64,000 nucleotides of DNA from Demequina lutea (GTDB lineage Bacteria > Actinomycetota > Actinomycetes > Actinomycetales > Demequinaceae), in assembly GCF_013409005.1 (NCBI RefSeq), contig NZ_JACBZO010000001.1, forward strand, positions 2,108,001 to 2,172,000. Reading direction: 5' to 3'. The notes under the pieces are model-generated. The model was not told where the DNA came from, did not search any database, and saw nothing but the letters and a program-made list of their open reading frames with translations. This document shows positions 8,680-17,638 of the stretch, one piece after another. The translations under genes were made by a program, and so were the position numbers. Position 1 is the stretch's first letter; every line of letters starts with the position of its first letter.

Positions 8680-10593
8680 CTAGCGGGCCTGCCCGGCCGC
8701 GAGTTCGGCGTAGCGCCCGGCAAGCGCCATCAGTTCGGCATGGGTGCCCGATTCGACGATGCGGCCGGCGGCGACCACGTGGATCACGTCCGCATCGACC
8801 ACAGTCGACAGACGGTGTGCCACCACGAGCGTCGTGCGCCCCCGGGAGGCGTTGTCGAGCGCCTCCTGAACCACGCGCTCGCTCAAAGTGTCGAGCGCGC
8901 TCGTGGCCTCATCGAGCAGCAGGATGGGCGGGTCCTTCAGCAGGACCCTGGCGATGGCGATGCGCTGCTTCTCGCCGCCCGAGAGCCGATAACCTCGCTC
9001 GCCCACCGCCGTGTCGTAGCCGTGCTCGAAGCTCTCAATGGTGTCGTGAATATTCGCGGCCCTGCATGCCGCGACCAGATCCTCGTCGGTCGCGTCTGGC
9101 CGTGCATAGCGCAGGTTCTCGGCGATGGTCGCGTGAAACAAGTACGTCTCTTGGGTGACGACGCCCACCTGTTCGACGACCGAATCCTGGGTGAGCTCGC
9201 GCACGTCCGTGCCCGCAAAGACCACGCTGCCCCCGGAGGCCTCGTGGAGCCGGGCGGCCAGGTAAACGATCGTGGTCTTTCCCGCGCCCGAAGGACCCAC
9301 GAAGGCATGCGTCTCACCGGGCTTCGCGGCAAAGGAAATGCCGTCAAGCGTCGCCCGCGCGTCTTCGGACGCGTCCGGGTACCGGAAGGTCACGTCGCGA
9401 AACTCGATGGCCCCGACGGGACCGGGCGCGTCCGACGCATCGCGCGCGTCTGGAGCATCGGAAATGGCGGGGGTCAGGTCGAGGTACTCGAAAATCCTGG
9501 CAAACAGCGCGCGCGACGTCTGCACCTCAAGAGCGACGCGCATGAGCGACATGAGCGGAAAGAGCAGGCGCGCCTGGATCGTGGTGAAGGCGACGATGGT
9601 GCCCGCGGTGATCACGCCGCCACCCGCCTCGCCTCCGCGCGCCAGAAGCAGACCCGATGCCAGGTAGATGATGGCGGGAACCGACGACATGATGACGGTC
9701 ACCATGCCGAAGAACCACTGCCCGCTCATCGCCAGCTGGATCTGGAGGCGGATCAGGGTCCTGTTCTCCCCCGCGTAGCGCTCGGACTCAAAGCCGCGCC
9801 TGTTGTAGACCTTGCTCAGCAGGATGCCGCTCACCGATAGCGTCTCCTGAGTGATCGACGTCATTTCGGACAGCGACTCCTGAGTCTTGGCCGCGATGCG
9901 TTGACGCACCAGGCCGACGCGCCGCTGCGCCACGACGAGCGCGGGCATGAGCACCACGGCGAGGAGCGTGAGACGCCAGTCGAGCACGATCATCGCCACG
10001 AGCGAGGCAATGACCGTCGCCGTGTTGCCCACGATGCTCGACACAAACGTGGTGAGCACGCCCGCGACGCCGCCCACGTCGTTCTGCAGCCGGGACTGGA
10101 TCACGCCCGTCTTGGTGCGCGTGAAGAACGCGAGCTCCATGCGTTGCAGCTTGTCGAACAGCGTGACCCGCAAGTCTCCCGTCACCCTGTTGCCCACGTT
10201 CGAGGTCACCCAGGTCTGCCAGACGCTCAGGCCCGCCGACGCGACGAAGATGCCGATCATGAGCGACACCAACCCGGTCAGCAGACTTAGGTGAGGGGGC
10301 GCGGTCCCCCCCGCTCCGTCCGTCGGGAAGAGCGCGCCGTCAAAGATGCGTTGGACGAGCAAAGGAGGCACAACACTTGCCGCCGACGTCGCCAACACCA
10401 GCACCACGGTGAGCGCGATGTGCTTCCGATAGGGGATGAACATGGCGCCGACGCGCTTCCACAGGTCAGGCACGTGTGGGGCCGCGGCGTTCTCGGCGCG
10501 CAGTACGTCCGGATCGGCGCGACCGGTCAGACCCCTACCAGGCATTCCACCTCCGGTGGCAGCGCGACGGGAGCCCGTGGGCGGGTGGGACAT
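8680..10593 (-). CDS. ABC exporter, fused permease and ATPase (multidrug type)
   Basis: The 637-residue half-transporter, expected to dimerise, has a hydrophilic N-terminus, a six-helix exporter membrane domain (about residues 50-340) and a nucleotide-binding domain. The latter has Walker A GPSGAGKTT, signature LSGGEKQRIAIARVLL, Walker B ILLLDEATSALD and the H-loop in VVAHRLSTV. All catalytic motifs are intact. It follows a MarR-type gene on the same strand by 84 bases, so it is probably under that regulator. Homologues export drugs or lipids; the substrate is not predictable. It is separated by about 100 bases from the PadR operon downstream. Confidence 0.9.
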   Translation of the reverse strand: MSHPPTGSRRAATGGGMPGRGLTGRADPDVLRAENAAAPHVPDLWKRVGAMFIPYRKHIALTVVLVLATSAASVVPPLLVQRIFDGALFPTDGAGGTAPPHLSLLTGLVSLMIGIFVASAGLSVWQTWVTSNVGNRVTGDLRVTLFDKLQRMELAFFTRTKTGVIQSRLQNDVGGVAGVLTTFVSSIVGNTATVIASLVAMIVLDWRLTLLAVVLMPALVVAQRRVGLVRQRIAAKTQESLSEMTSITQETLSVSGILLSKVYNRRGFESERYAGENRTLIRLQIQLAMSGQWFFGMVTVIMSSVPAIIYLASGLLLARGGEAGGGVITAGTIVAFTTIQARLLFPLMSLMRVALEVQTSRALFARIFEYLDLTPAISDAPDARDASDAPGPVGAIEFRDVTFRYPDASEDARATLDGISFAAKPGETHAFVGPSGAGKTTIVYLAARLHEASGGSVVFAGTDVRELTQDSVVEQVGVVTQETYLFHATIAENLRYARPDATDEDLVAACRAANIHDTIESFEHGYDTAVGERGYRLSGGEKQRIAIARVLLKDPPILLLDEATSALDTLSERVVQEALDNASRGRTTLVVAHRLSTVVDADVIHVVAAGRIVESGTHAELMALAGRYAELAAGQAR

Positions 10594-10677
10594 GCGCTCA
10601 GCCTAAGCGAGGTCTCCGACGAACCTGCGACGCACCCGTGGGTCGAGGTGGCGACTGTCGACCCGCGTCAATGGGGA

Positions 10678-11187
10678 CTAGAGACCAAGCTCAAGCAGGT
10701 CGTCGGGCGACGCCTCGCCCGCGGCGGCCGCAAAGATTTCCATTCCGCGGTGGACCGCAGCACGGTCCTCCGGGCCAAGACCCTTCAATACGCCCGCAAT
10801 CCCCGAACGACGCTGCGCGGTAATCTCGTCGACCAGCTTCTGGCCGCGCCGAGTCAGCGCAACGTGTACTTCCCTTCTGCTCTCCTCGCCGCTTGCGCGT
10901 TCCAGCCACCCGGCGCCGACGAGCTTGTCGACGGTGCGGCTGAGCGTAGAGGGATGCACGCCGATGCGCTCGGCCAGGTCCCCCATACGCAAGGGCCCAT
11001 CCCCGTCGAGCACCACGAGGACCCTGAACTGCGGCATCGTCATCTCCTCGAGCGCGGGCGCGAGTGACTGCGCGACAAAGCCGAGGAGGGATCGGGAGGC
11101 GACCAGGGTCGCCATCGCCGCCTCGTCAATAGTGCGGCGTGCACGCACGGTTGTTGCGGGCACCACATTCGCTGGTTCAGGGGACAC
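10678..11187 (-). CDS. MarR family transcriptional regulator
   Basis: The 169-residue protein has the MarR winged helix: a helical N-terminal dimerisation region, then MGDLAERIGVHPSTLSRTVDKLV as the helix-turn-helix and the wing around EESRREVHVALTRRGQKLV. The start is a GTG at 11187. It lies upstream of and co-directional with the ABC exporter, and divergent from the ClC gene. Three CAACTGTTG-like elements in the divergent spacer are candidate operators. The simplest model is a ligand-responsive repressor of itself and the exporter, possibly also of the ClC gene. Confidence 0.9.
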   Translation of the reverse strand: MSPEPANVVPATTVRARRTIDEAAMATLVASRSLLGFVAQSLAPALEEMTMPQFRVLVVLDGDGPLRMGDLAERIGVHPSTLSRTVDKLVGAGWLERASGEESRREVHVALTRRGQKLVDEITAQRRSGIAGVLKGLGPEDRAAVHRGMEIFAAAAGEASPDDLLELGL

Positions 11188-11220
11188 GCCACAAAGGTAA
11201 CCCGCTCACCTGCTATTCTA

Positions 11221-11267
11221 CAACTGTTGTTGTCATACAACTGTTGAGGAACCCCTTGTAACTGTTG
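11221..11267. promoter_or_regulatory. Three CAACTGTTG elements, candidate MarR operators
   Basis: CAACTGTTG occurs at 11221-11229 and 11238-11246, and TAACTGTTG at 11259-11267. CAAC/GTTG forms a short inverted repeat of the kind MarR dimers bind. The last two lie in a 15-base direct repeat, AACTGTTGAGGAACC (11239-11253 and 11260-11274). The third element abuts the ribosome binding site of the ClC gene. A TAGAAT box on the minus strand (11215-11220) may be the -10 of the marR promoter, which the first site would overlap. Confidence 0.5.
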
Positions 11268-11276
11268 AGGAACCAC

Positions 11277-13049
11277 GTGACCCCGCTCCCCAAAATGCCC
11301 CTCCGCCGGCGCGTAAACGCCTGGCTCCGCCGCTCCGAGAACTCGGCCATGATCGTCCTTGCGATCGTCGTGGGCGCCTTGGCGGGAGTCGGCGCAGTGG
11401 CATTCCGCTGGCTCATCAAGATAGCGACCCACTTCTTCACAGGCACCGCCGACTATTCCGACGCCGGCCACGCGGCGCATCCGTGGCTTCCCTGGATGGG
11501 CCGATTCTTCATCGTGCTCGTCCCTGTCGTTGGCGGGCTCGTCTACGGACCGCTGGTGCACCGCTTCGCCCCCGAGGCCCGCGGTCACGGTGTGCCCGAG
11601 GTCATGTACGCCATCAACAAGCGCGCCGGACGGATTCCCGCCAGGGTGGCGCTCATCAAGGCGCTCGCCTCGGCCATCACGATCGGTGCGGGAGGTTCCG
11701 TCGGCCGCGAGGGACCCATCGTCCAGATCGGATCGGCGATGGGCTCCACGCTCGCGCGATGGACCAAACTCAACGAGTCGCAGGTGCGACTCCTGGTGGC
11801 GTGCGGCGCCGCCGGTGGCATCGCGGCCACATTCAACGCACCCATCGCGGGCGTGTTCTTCGCCCTTGAATTGTTGCTCGCCAACTTCGTCGCCCGCGCC
11901 TTCGCCGCGGTCGTGCTGGCCTCGGTGACGGCCTCCGTGATCGGCCGCGCCGCGTTTGGCGACGTGGCGTTCCTCAGCCTGCCCTCATTCACCGTCCACT
12001 CGATGGGCGAATACGCGCTGTATGCGGTACTCGGCCTTCTCGCGGCGGTGGTTGCCACCGCATTCGTCAAGGTGCTCTACGGCTTCGAAGACGTGGCCGA
12101 CCGCTTGTGGAAGGGCCCGGAGTGGCTTCGCCCCGCGGTGGGTGGGCTGCTCCTGGGACTGCTCCTGCTTGTGCTTCCCCAGATGTACGGCGTGGGCTAT
12201 CCGGTGCTCGAGAACGCCGTCATGGGCAAGTACCTGGTGGGCTTCCTCCTCCTCCTCCTGGTGGGCAAGATAATCGCCACCTCGCTCACCATCGCGATCG
12301 GCGGCTCCGGAGGAGTGTTCGCTCCTGCCCTCTTCCTGGGTGCGACGCTCGGCGCGGGATTCGGTCAAGTTGCCGCGCATGCCTTCCCCGGCGTCGGCAT
12401 CAACCCCGGCGCGTATGCCCTCGTGGGGATGGGCGCCGTCTTTGCCGGCGCGTCACGCGCACCGATTACCGCCGTCATCATTCTGTTCGAGCTCACCGGC
12501 GAGTATTCGATCATCCTGCCGCTGCTGCTCGCCGTCGTGATCTCGACGATGGTCTCGACGGGAATGTCAAAGGAGTCGGTGTACACAGCGAAGCTCATGA
12601 GGCGAGGCGTCGACATCTCGGCGCAGCCACCGCGCCCCGAACTGGCGGGACTCACCGTTCGCGACTTTATGCTCCCGGCGCCCAAGTCCGTCGGCACGCG
12701 CATGTCGCTGCAGGAAGCGCTACGCGCGCTTCGGATATCGCGGCGGCCAGGGTTGCCGGTGCTCACTGAGCACGGTGACTACGTGGGCGTCATCACCGCG
12801 GTAGGCGCAGCGGCGGCAATGGGTGACGACGACGCCGAGGCCGTCACGGTGTCTCAGCTCATCGAGTGGCGCGAATACGTGGGTCCGGACGATCCGATCG
12901 AGTCGGTTCTCGGCGTCTTACTGGGTGAGGAGGTCTACGACGGCATCCCTGTGCTCGACTCCGAAGGCGTAGTGGTCGGTTGGCTGCGCCGTGACTCGGT
13001 GCTGCGACGCATGACCGCTCAACCCGTGGCACCGGAGATCTCGAAGTAG
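11277..13049 (+). CDS. ClC family chloride channel / H+-Cl- antiporter with CBS pair
   Basis: Integral membrane anion channel or exchanger. The family motifs are present: GHGVPEVM (selectivity filter equivalent of GSGIP), GSVGREGPIVQIGSAMG with the gating glutamate, and GGSGGVFAPALFLGA. About ten to twelve hydrophobic segments span residues 25-430. Two CBS domains follow in the cytoplasmic tail (about 460-585). The open frame begins with TTG at 11265, but GAGGAA at 11267-11272 is well placed for the GTG at 11277, which I chose; the ATG at 11295 is another possibility. It is divergent from the MarR gene. Roles of such proteins include acid, osmotic or fluoride response; residues diagnostic for fluoride transporters were not examined. 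Confidence 0.9.
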   Translation: MTPLPKMPLRRRVNAWLRRSENSAMIVLAIVVGALAGVGAVAFRWLIKIATHFFTGTADYSDAGHAAHPWLPWMGRFFIVLVPVVGGLVYGPLVHRFAPEARGHGVPEVMYAINKRAGRIPARVALIKALASAITIGAGGSVGREGPIVQIGSAMGSTLARWTKLNESQVRLLVACGAAGGIAATFNAPIAGVFFALELLLANFVARAFAAVVLASVTASVIGRAAFGDVAFLSLPSFTVHSMGEYALYAVLGLLAAVVATAFVKVLYGFEDVADRLWKGPEWLRPAVGGLLLGLLLLVLPQMYGVGYPVLENAVMGKYLVGFLLLLLVGKIIATSLTIAIGGSGGVFAPALFLGATLGAGFGQVAAHAFPGVGINPGAYALVGMGAVFAGASRAPITAVIILFELTGEYSIILPLLLAVVISTMVSTGMSKESVYTAKLMRRGVDISAQPPRPELAGLTVRDFMLPAPKSVGTRMSLQEALRALRISRRPGLPVLTEHGDYVGVITAVGAAAAMGDDDAEAVTVSQLIEWREYVGPDDPIESVLGVLLGEEVYDGIPVLDSEGVVVGWLRRDSVLRRMTAQPVAPEISK

Positions 13050-13086
13050 GTTCGGGGACCACTCCAGCCTTTCGCTACGCGTGCCG

Positions 13087-14433
13087 CTATGGCGTCGGAT
13101 CGCGCGCGTCGTAGTCCCTGAACGACCGTTGCACGCGAGTGAGCAGGGCGATCAGGCCGATAATCATCACGCCTCCGAATAGCGGGGGGCACCACGCGGC
13201 GGCGGCGAGAGCAAACAGCCCGACGTACATGTCGCCGATGCGCGGTCCACCCGTCACCACCACGACGAAGACGCCCTGCAGCCTGCCACGCATCTCGTCC
13301 GGCGCGGCCTGGATGATCATGGATTGGCGGAAGATCGAGCTCACCTCGTCGGCGGCCCCCATGCCTGCGAGCGCGATTCCCAACAGGATCAGCGCGGTCC
13401 AGTGAATGCCTCCCCAGCCAGGTGCCGGCACGTGGTGGCTCGCGCCCATCGCGAGCGTCACCACGCCAAACAGGAGCACAAAGCCGCCGAACACCGTAAT
13501 CGCCCTGGCAATCGCGAGGCCGTGGCGATGCACGCGTGCCACCGGTCCCGAGAAGAGGCTGGTGAGGATGGTGCCAGCCGCGCCCGCGGCAGTCAGCGCA
13601 CCCACGGTGAGCGGGCCTCCCCCCACCACGGTGGCGCCAAGGGCAGGGAACAGCACATAGGGCCGCCCGAACGTCATGGCGACGATGTCCACTATGAAGC
13701 TCATGCGAATGTTTGGCGCCGTCCGCAAAAACCGGAGTCCCTCGGTCAGCACACCCCATCCCGCTTCGACCCTCTCCCCCAATCGCGGCAGTGCAGGCAA
13801 AGTCCAGATGCCGATGAACCCCGCGCTGAAGAGCACCGCATCGGCAGCGAAGGTCCACGGCAGGCCCACACTCGCGGCAAGGACGCCAGCCACGGCCGGG
13901 CCGACTGTCAGCATTGCGCCGAACGAAATGCCATTGAGCGCGGTCGCGCGAGAGATCATGTCCGGCGGCACGATGCGTCCCACCACGGCACCACGGGTCG
14001 CGTTTGACACTGTCGCGGCGACCGCATTGAGGGTCGTGACGACGTACAGCGGCCAGACCTGCGCATGGGCGTGGCCGTGGCTCGTGAGGACCGCGTCCCA
14101 CGTCGACAGCGCGACGAGGCCCAGGGTGCTGCTCCAACCCACGAGTGCGGCCACGATCAGCACGCGCCTCCGGTCCAGGACGTCCGCAATCATGCCGCCC
14201 CACAGGCCCGCCACGACCATGGGCAAGAGCGCGATCCCGCCCACGAGACCCACCGCAAAGGTGGACCTCGTCATTGCATAGATCTGCAGGCCCACGGCAA
14301 CGATGGACATCTGCGCGCCGATGCCGGAGATCAGCCCACCAATCCAGAGGCGGGCAAAAGCGGGATTGGTCCTCAGAGGTGCGAGGTCGACGAGGCGCCG
14401 ATGCCTGACCGGCTGGGTCTCGTGGTGCGTCAC
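13087..14433 (-). CDS. MFS transporter (DHA3/enterobactin-exporter-like)
   Basis: A twelve-helix major facilitator of about 448 residues, starting from the GTG at 14433 (VTHHETQPVRHRRLVDLAPL). The frame stays open to 14553, but the extra 40 residues are Gly/Arg/Asp-rich and unlike family members. The first helices (NPAFARLWIGGLISGIGAQM) resemble the DHA3 group that includes MefA and EntS-type exporters. It is divergent from a MarR regulator with a strong palindromic site between them, so regulated efflux is likely. The substrate is unknown. The 3' end faces the ClC gene with only 37 bases between, and no obvious terminator was seen there. Confidence 0.85.
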   Translation of the reverse strand: MTHHETQPVRHRRLVDLAPLRTNPAFARLWIGGLISGIGAQMSIVAVGLQIYAMTRSTFAVGLVGGIALLPMVVAGLWGGMIADVLDRRRVLIVAALVGWSSTLGLVALSTWDAVLTSHGHAHAQVWPLYVVTTLNAVAATVSNATRGAVVGRIVPPDMISRATALNGISFGAMLTVGPAVAGVLAASVGLPWTFAADAVLFSAGFIGIWTLPALPRLGERVEAGWGVLTEGLRFLRTAPNIRMSFIVDIVAMTFGRPYVLFPALGATVVGGGPLTVGALTAAGAAGTILTSLFSGPVARVHRHGLAIARAITVFGGFVLLFGVVTLAMGASHHVPAPGWGGIHWTALILLGIALAGMGAADEVSSIFRQSMIIQAAPDEMRGRLQGVFVVVVTGGPRIGDMYVGLFALAAAAWCPPLFGGVMIIGLIALLTRVQRSFRDYDARDPTP

Positions 14434-14564
14434 CCCAGCAGAATAGAGGTGGCTCCGGGTGCCGGTTTGCCACCCCCGGACGCCTGTGCCGTCTTGCCCC
14501 GCGCGGTCGTGCCCCGCACCATCTCGCACCGCGCTGCGGACTCTCCCGGTCATTTGTGTGACGA

Positions 14565-14582
14565 GTTAATTAACGTGTTAAC
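14565..14582. promoter_or_regulatory. GTTAATTAACGTGTTAAC operator-like site
   Basis: A 10-base palindrome GTTAATTAAC (14565-14574) is followed two bases later by GTTAAC (14577-14582), ending one base before the ATG of the MarR gene. It is a rare AT-rich island here and lies in the divergent MarR/MFS spacer. It is probably the autoregulatory site, since it would cover the marR translation start region. Confidence 0.5.
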
Positions 14583-14583
14583 A

Positions 14584-15177
14584 ATGACGGAAAAGAACAC
14601 CCCCACCGCGAGGCCACAGCGAAACCTTGGAGCCGCACGTTCGGACGCCGCTACGAGGACGGGCCCGGAACGCTCAGCGAGTGCCACGGCGGCTTGCCAC
14701 TCGCCACATTCGATGGGTGCCGCACGCAACTCAGCGGAAACCGACGACACCGACCTTGCCTGCGCAGGCGGACTTGTGGGTGCGCTTCTCGACGCGGCGC
14801 GCGCGGTGTCGGCCGAGGTCGAGGCACGCGCGGGAGACGCCCACATGACGGTCGCTCAAGCCCTGCTCGCCCGACACTTCGCCCATAGTTATCCTGGAAT
14901 TCCGATGACAGAAGTTGCCGCTCGGTCAGGCATGACAACACCCGCAATCACGCAGATGCTGCGGCGGATGACCCAGCGCGGAATGGTCAGACGATCCGAG
15001 AGCCAGACAGACGGCCGCGCCGTCTTGGTGCGACTCACGGAGAGCGGTCAGCGTGAGTTCCGCGCGATCTCGGCACGACTCCTGGCGCTTGACCGTGAGC
15101 TTGGCCGACGCGCGGAGGTGAGCCCCAACGAGTTGGCCTTGATCCTTTCGCGCCTCGCGCCACCGCCAGCCGGATAG
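14584..15177 (+). CDS. MarR family transcriptional regulator
   Basis: 198 residues from the ATG at 14584. The first 60 residues are Ala/Thr/Arg-rich and probably disordered, which is long for the family. The MarR core follows, with MTEVAARSGMTTPAITQMLRRM as the recognition helix region and QTDGRAVLVRLTESG as the wing. It is divergent from the MFS gene with a 150-base spacer holding the GTTAATTAAC palindrome, so it most likely represses that exporter. The frame is open far upstream, but those residues are the antisense of the MFS gene and are not credible. Confidence 0.85.
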   Translation: MTEKNTPTARPQRNLGAARSDAATRTGPERSASATAACHSPHSMGAARNSAETDDTDLACAGGLVGALLDAARAVSAEVEARAGDAHMTVAQALLARHFAHSYPGIPMTEVAARSGMTTPAITQMLRRMTQRGMVRRSESQTDGRAVLVRLTESGQREFRAISARLLALDRELGRRAEVSPNELALILSRLAPPPAG

Positions 15178-15222
15178 GGTGACGGCAGCGAGCCGCCCCG
15201 GCCAGCGAAAGGGAACGGTCTC

Positions 15223-15942
15223 ATGAGCGCGAGGTTCGAGGAGCTCGACTTCAGTCCCACGGCGATTGGCGACATCGCCTTGCGCCGGCGCACCGACCCG
15301 TCTACGGGCATCGACATCTTTGAGGTCAAGCTCGACGACGAATGGCTCATGTCGAGCATGTTCACTGCCGCCGAAGAGGCGTTGGCACGCATCGGGCTCG
15401 CGCGATTGGCCGGCGCCGGATTCGACGTCGTGGTGGGGGGTCTCGGACTCGGCTATACCGCCGTGACCGCTCTCGAGGACCCCCGCGTGCGAGAGATGGT
15501 CGTGGTCGAACTGCTCGAGCCCGTCATCAGCTGGCACGAGCGTGGACTCGTCCCACTAGGGCCGACGCTCACGGCGGACTCGAGGTGCCGCCTCCAACTA
15601 GGCGACTTCTTCGCGATGGCGGCGGGCGAGGGCTTCGATCCCGGCAGGCCCGGCAGACTCTTCGACGCGATACTCCTCGACATCGACCACTCCCCCGTTC
15701 ACGTGCTGGACGACGGCAGCGCATCGTTCTACGGCGTGGATGGCATGCGCTCCTTGGCCACGCACCTCAAGCAGGGCGGCGTGTATGCGATGTGGTCCAA
15801 TGACCCGCCAGACCCCGTCTATCTCGAGGTCCTTGCCCAGGTCTTTGCCGATGTCGAGTCTCAGGTCGTGACATTCCCCAACCCCCTGCAGGGTCGGGAT
15901 GCGACCGCGACGATCTACTCGGGGATTCGCGGCGAACGCTAG
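15223..15942 (+). CDS. Spermidine synthase-like SAM-dependent protein
   Basis: The 239-residue protein has the Rossmann methyltransferase-type core seen in polyamine aminopropyltransferases: a glycine-rich nucleotide loop VVGGLGLGYTAV (about residues 69-80), an acidic strand end VVVELLEPVI, and ILLDIDHSPVHVL at the position of the catalytic region. The N-terminal beta domain (IGDIALRRRTDP, then DIFEVKLDDEWLMSS) also fits. The canonical aminopropyltransferase gate motif is not obvious, so true spermidine synthesis is uncertain; many actinobacterial homologues are unassigned. It follows the MarR gene by 45 bases and could be read from the same transcript. Confidence 0.75.
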   Translation: MSARFEELDFSPTAIGDIALRRRTDPSTGIDIFEVKLDDEWLMSSMFTAAEEALARIGLARLAGAGFDVVVGGLGLGYTAVTALEDPRVREMVVVELLEPVISWHERGLVPLGPTLTADSRCRLQLGDFFAMAAGEGFDPGRPGRLFDAILLDIDHSPVHVLDDGSASFYGVDGMRSLATHLKQGGVYAMWSNDPPDPVYLEVLAQVFADVESQVVTFPNPLQGRDATATIYSGIRGER

Positions 15943-16021
15943 CGCTCCACGGGAACTCGACCGCACGGCCCGTGACCCTCGACGCGAAGGCATCGACCCC
16001 ACGAGTCCGACGCAGGGCGCG

Positions 16022-16297
16022 TCAGGCCTCGGTGACCTTGGAGAACGCCGCCCTCACCGCAGGCGTCGCCTCATTGCGGCGGGTGGTCGAGGAGTTGTCG
16101 ACCGTCACCCTTTCGGTGAAGGTGTCCTCCACGACCATGTCGGTCACAGCTCGAGAGACGTCGCGCTCAGGCATATACCTCGCGCCACGGTTGCGGTACT
16201 TGGACTGGATGCTCTGATAGACGAAAATGCCTGACGCAGGGCCCGCGACAAAGAGCGCGACCTCAACAAAGCCGACCCCGTTCGACGAACCACTCAT
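16022..16297 (-). CDS. Small membrane protein of the SPFH/zinc-ribbon operon
   Basis: The 91-residue product has one hydrophobic segment near the N-terminus (VGFVEVALFVAGPASGIFVY) followed by a basic, polar tail. It lies 42 bases downstream of the zinc-ribbon gene on the same strand and is the last gene of a three-gene set. No family is recognised. The arrangement recalls the Bacillus ydjGHI set, where a small partner accompanies a zinc-ribbon and an SPFH protein; that parallel is inference. Confidence 0.65.
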   Translation of the reverse strand: MSGSSNGVGFVEVALFVAGPASGIFVYQSIQSKYRNRGARYMPERDVSRAVTDMVVEDTFTERVTVDNSSTTRRNEATPAVRAAFSKVTEA

Positions 16298-16339
16298 CCC
16301 GCACTTCCCATCCGTTGGCGCATTTTCACGCTGCCCTCA

Positions 16340-17632
16340 TCATCGCGATGCGAGTATTGCCATGATCGCGATGGGCCATGTGATCGCCGACACCGCGATC
16401 GCCACCGACCACGACACGAGGGCCGCCTTGCCGGTGTTGATGGGAACGCTTCCCATGGTGGCTCCGGATCGCCCATTGACAGCCATGTAGTGCGTCACCT
16501 CTCCGTCGTTCTTCTGCTCGACGAAGCCGTATAGCCAGAAGGGAAGCAACACGGAGGTCCACCTGCTGCCCACGATCTGGACCTGCTCGGATTCCCAGCG
16601 AACCCCTCGGTCATAACCGGTCACCGTTTGATAGGCCGAGGCGCGCGCGATGGTGAGAAAGTGATCGCCCGCGTAGGACTTGGCTTGATCGATGTCCATG
16701 TCCCTGCGCTCGGACGTGTACACGTCGCCCAGGAAGTTGCTGTTGAAGCGCACGATGTTCTTCACATCAAACGGCAGGATCGCATCGATGATGTTGTTGG
16801 TGCTGACCTCCGAGCGAATGTTGGCCTTGTCAAACGAACTCGCGACCACGTCGTCGTCGATCGCGATCTTGAAGGTCCGAAGCAAGGAGAACCTGCGAAT
16901 GCGGTAGCGCGTCTGGTTCTCGCCCACCTGGATGCGCTTCTCAAGCACCTCACCCACGCCGTCAAGTCGCGCGGTGATGTTCCCGTCGACCGTCATGTAG
17001 GGCAGGTAGACGCCCATCACGTTTTCCGGCCGGAACGTCGTGCTGAACTCGGCCTTGGCGAAGGACTTGCGCTCGGCGACGAAGGCCGCGATATTCGCCA
17101 TCGCCTGCTCCTTGGTCACGGAGAACGGCAGGATGCCGTCAGGTACCGCGCCATTTGGCACCCGGTTGTTGAGTGACAGCTCGTGCTTGCACCAGTGACA
17201 CCTGGCGCGCAAGTTGTGGTCGGTGTCGATCACGACGTCGGAGCCGCAGCCGTCGCAGTGGAGGGTCACCAGGGCGCCCTGGTCTTCGATGTCGACGGCG
17301 GCGGTCGACATCACGGTTCCATGGAGCTTGTCGATTCCGTCGCTCAGGCCCATCGCGGCGTCGATGGCCACGGCTTGCCACTCGTACCGACAGAAGCCGC
17401 ACATGAACATCGCCGTCGCGGCGTCGTAGACGACATCGCTCGCACCACAGCGAGCGCAACGATTGACGCCATCTCCCCCTCCGTCAGGGGTCGCGATGAT
17501 CTGCGGCGCGTTCGGATCGGGTCCCGGCAGGGGCAAGGCGCCGGTCGCTGAGGACTCGGCGCCCGCCGGTGGCGGAGCCGCCTGAGCGGGCACTTGTCCC
17601 TCGCCCGCCGAACCCACGTTTTCGGTGCTCAT
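16340..17632 (-). CDS. TFIIB-type zinc-ribbon membrane protein (YdjG-like)
   Basis: The 430-residue protein has a Pro/Ala-rich N-terminus and two zinc ribbons: C59/C62 with C78/C81, and C126/C129 with C145/C148. A large soluble domain follows (about 150-385). The C-terminal hydrophobic segment (ALVSWSVAIAVSAITWPIAI) should anchor the protein in the membrane. It is 6 bases downstream of the SPFH gene, hence one operon. In Bacillus, YdjG (zinc ribbon) with YdjH and the SPFH protein YdjI recruits PspA to damaged membrane. This gene set looks equivalent in layout, but no pspA is adjacent. The name TFIIB-type describes the ribbon only; there is no sign of a transcription role. Confidence 0.75.
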   Translation of the reverse strand: MSTENVGSAGEGQVPAQAAPPPAGAESSATGALPLPGPDPNAPQIIATPDGGGDGVNRCARCGASDVVYDAATAMFMCGFCRYEWQAVAIDAAMGLSDGIDKLHGTVMSTAAVDIEDQGALVTLHCDGCGSDVVIDTDHNLRARCHWCKHELSLNNRVPNGAVPDGILPFSVTKEQAMANIAAFVAERKSFAKAEFSTTFRPENVMGVYLPYMTVDGNITARLDGVGEVLEKRIQVGENQTRYRIRRFSLLRTFKIAIDDDVVASSFDKANIRSEVSTNNIIDAILPFDVKNIVRFNSNFLGDVYTSERRDMDIDQAKSYAGDHFLTIARASAYQTVTGYDRGVRWESEQVQIVGSRWTSVLLPFWLYGFVEQKNDGEVTHYMAVNGRSGATMGSVPINTGKAALVSWSVAIAVSAITWPIAIMAILASR

Positions 17633-17638
17633 TCCGTG

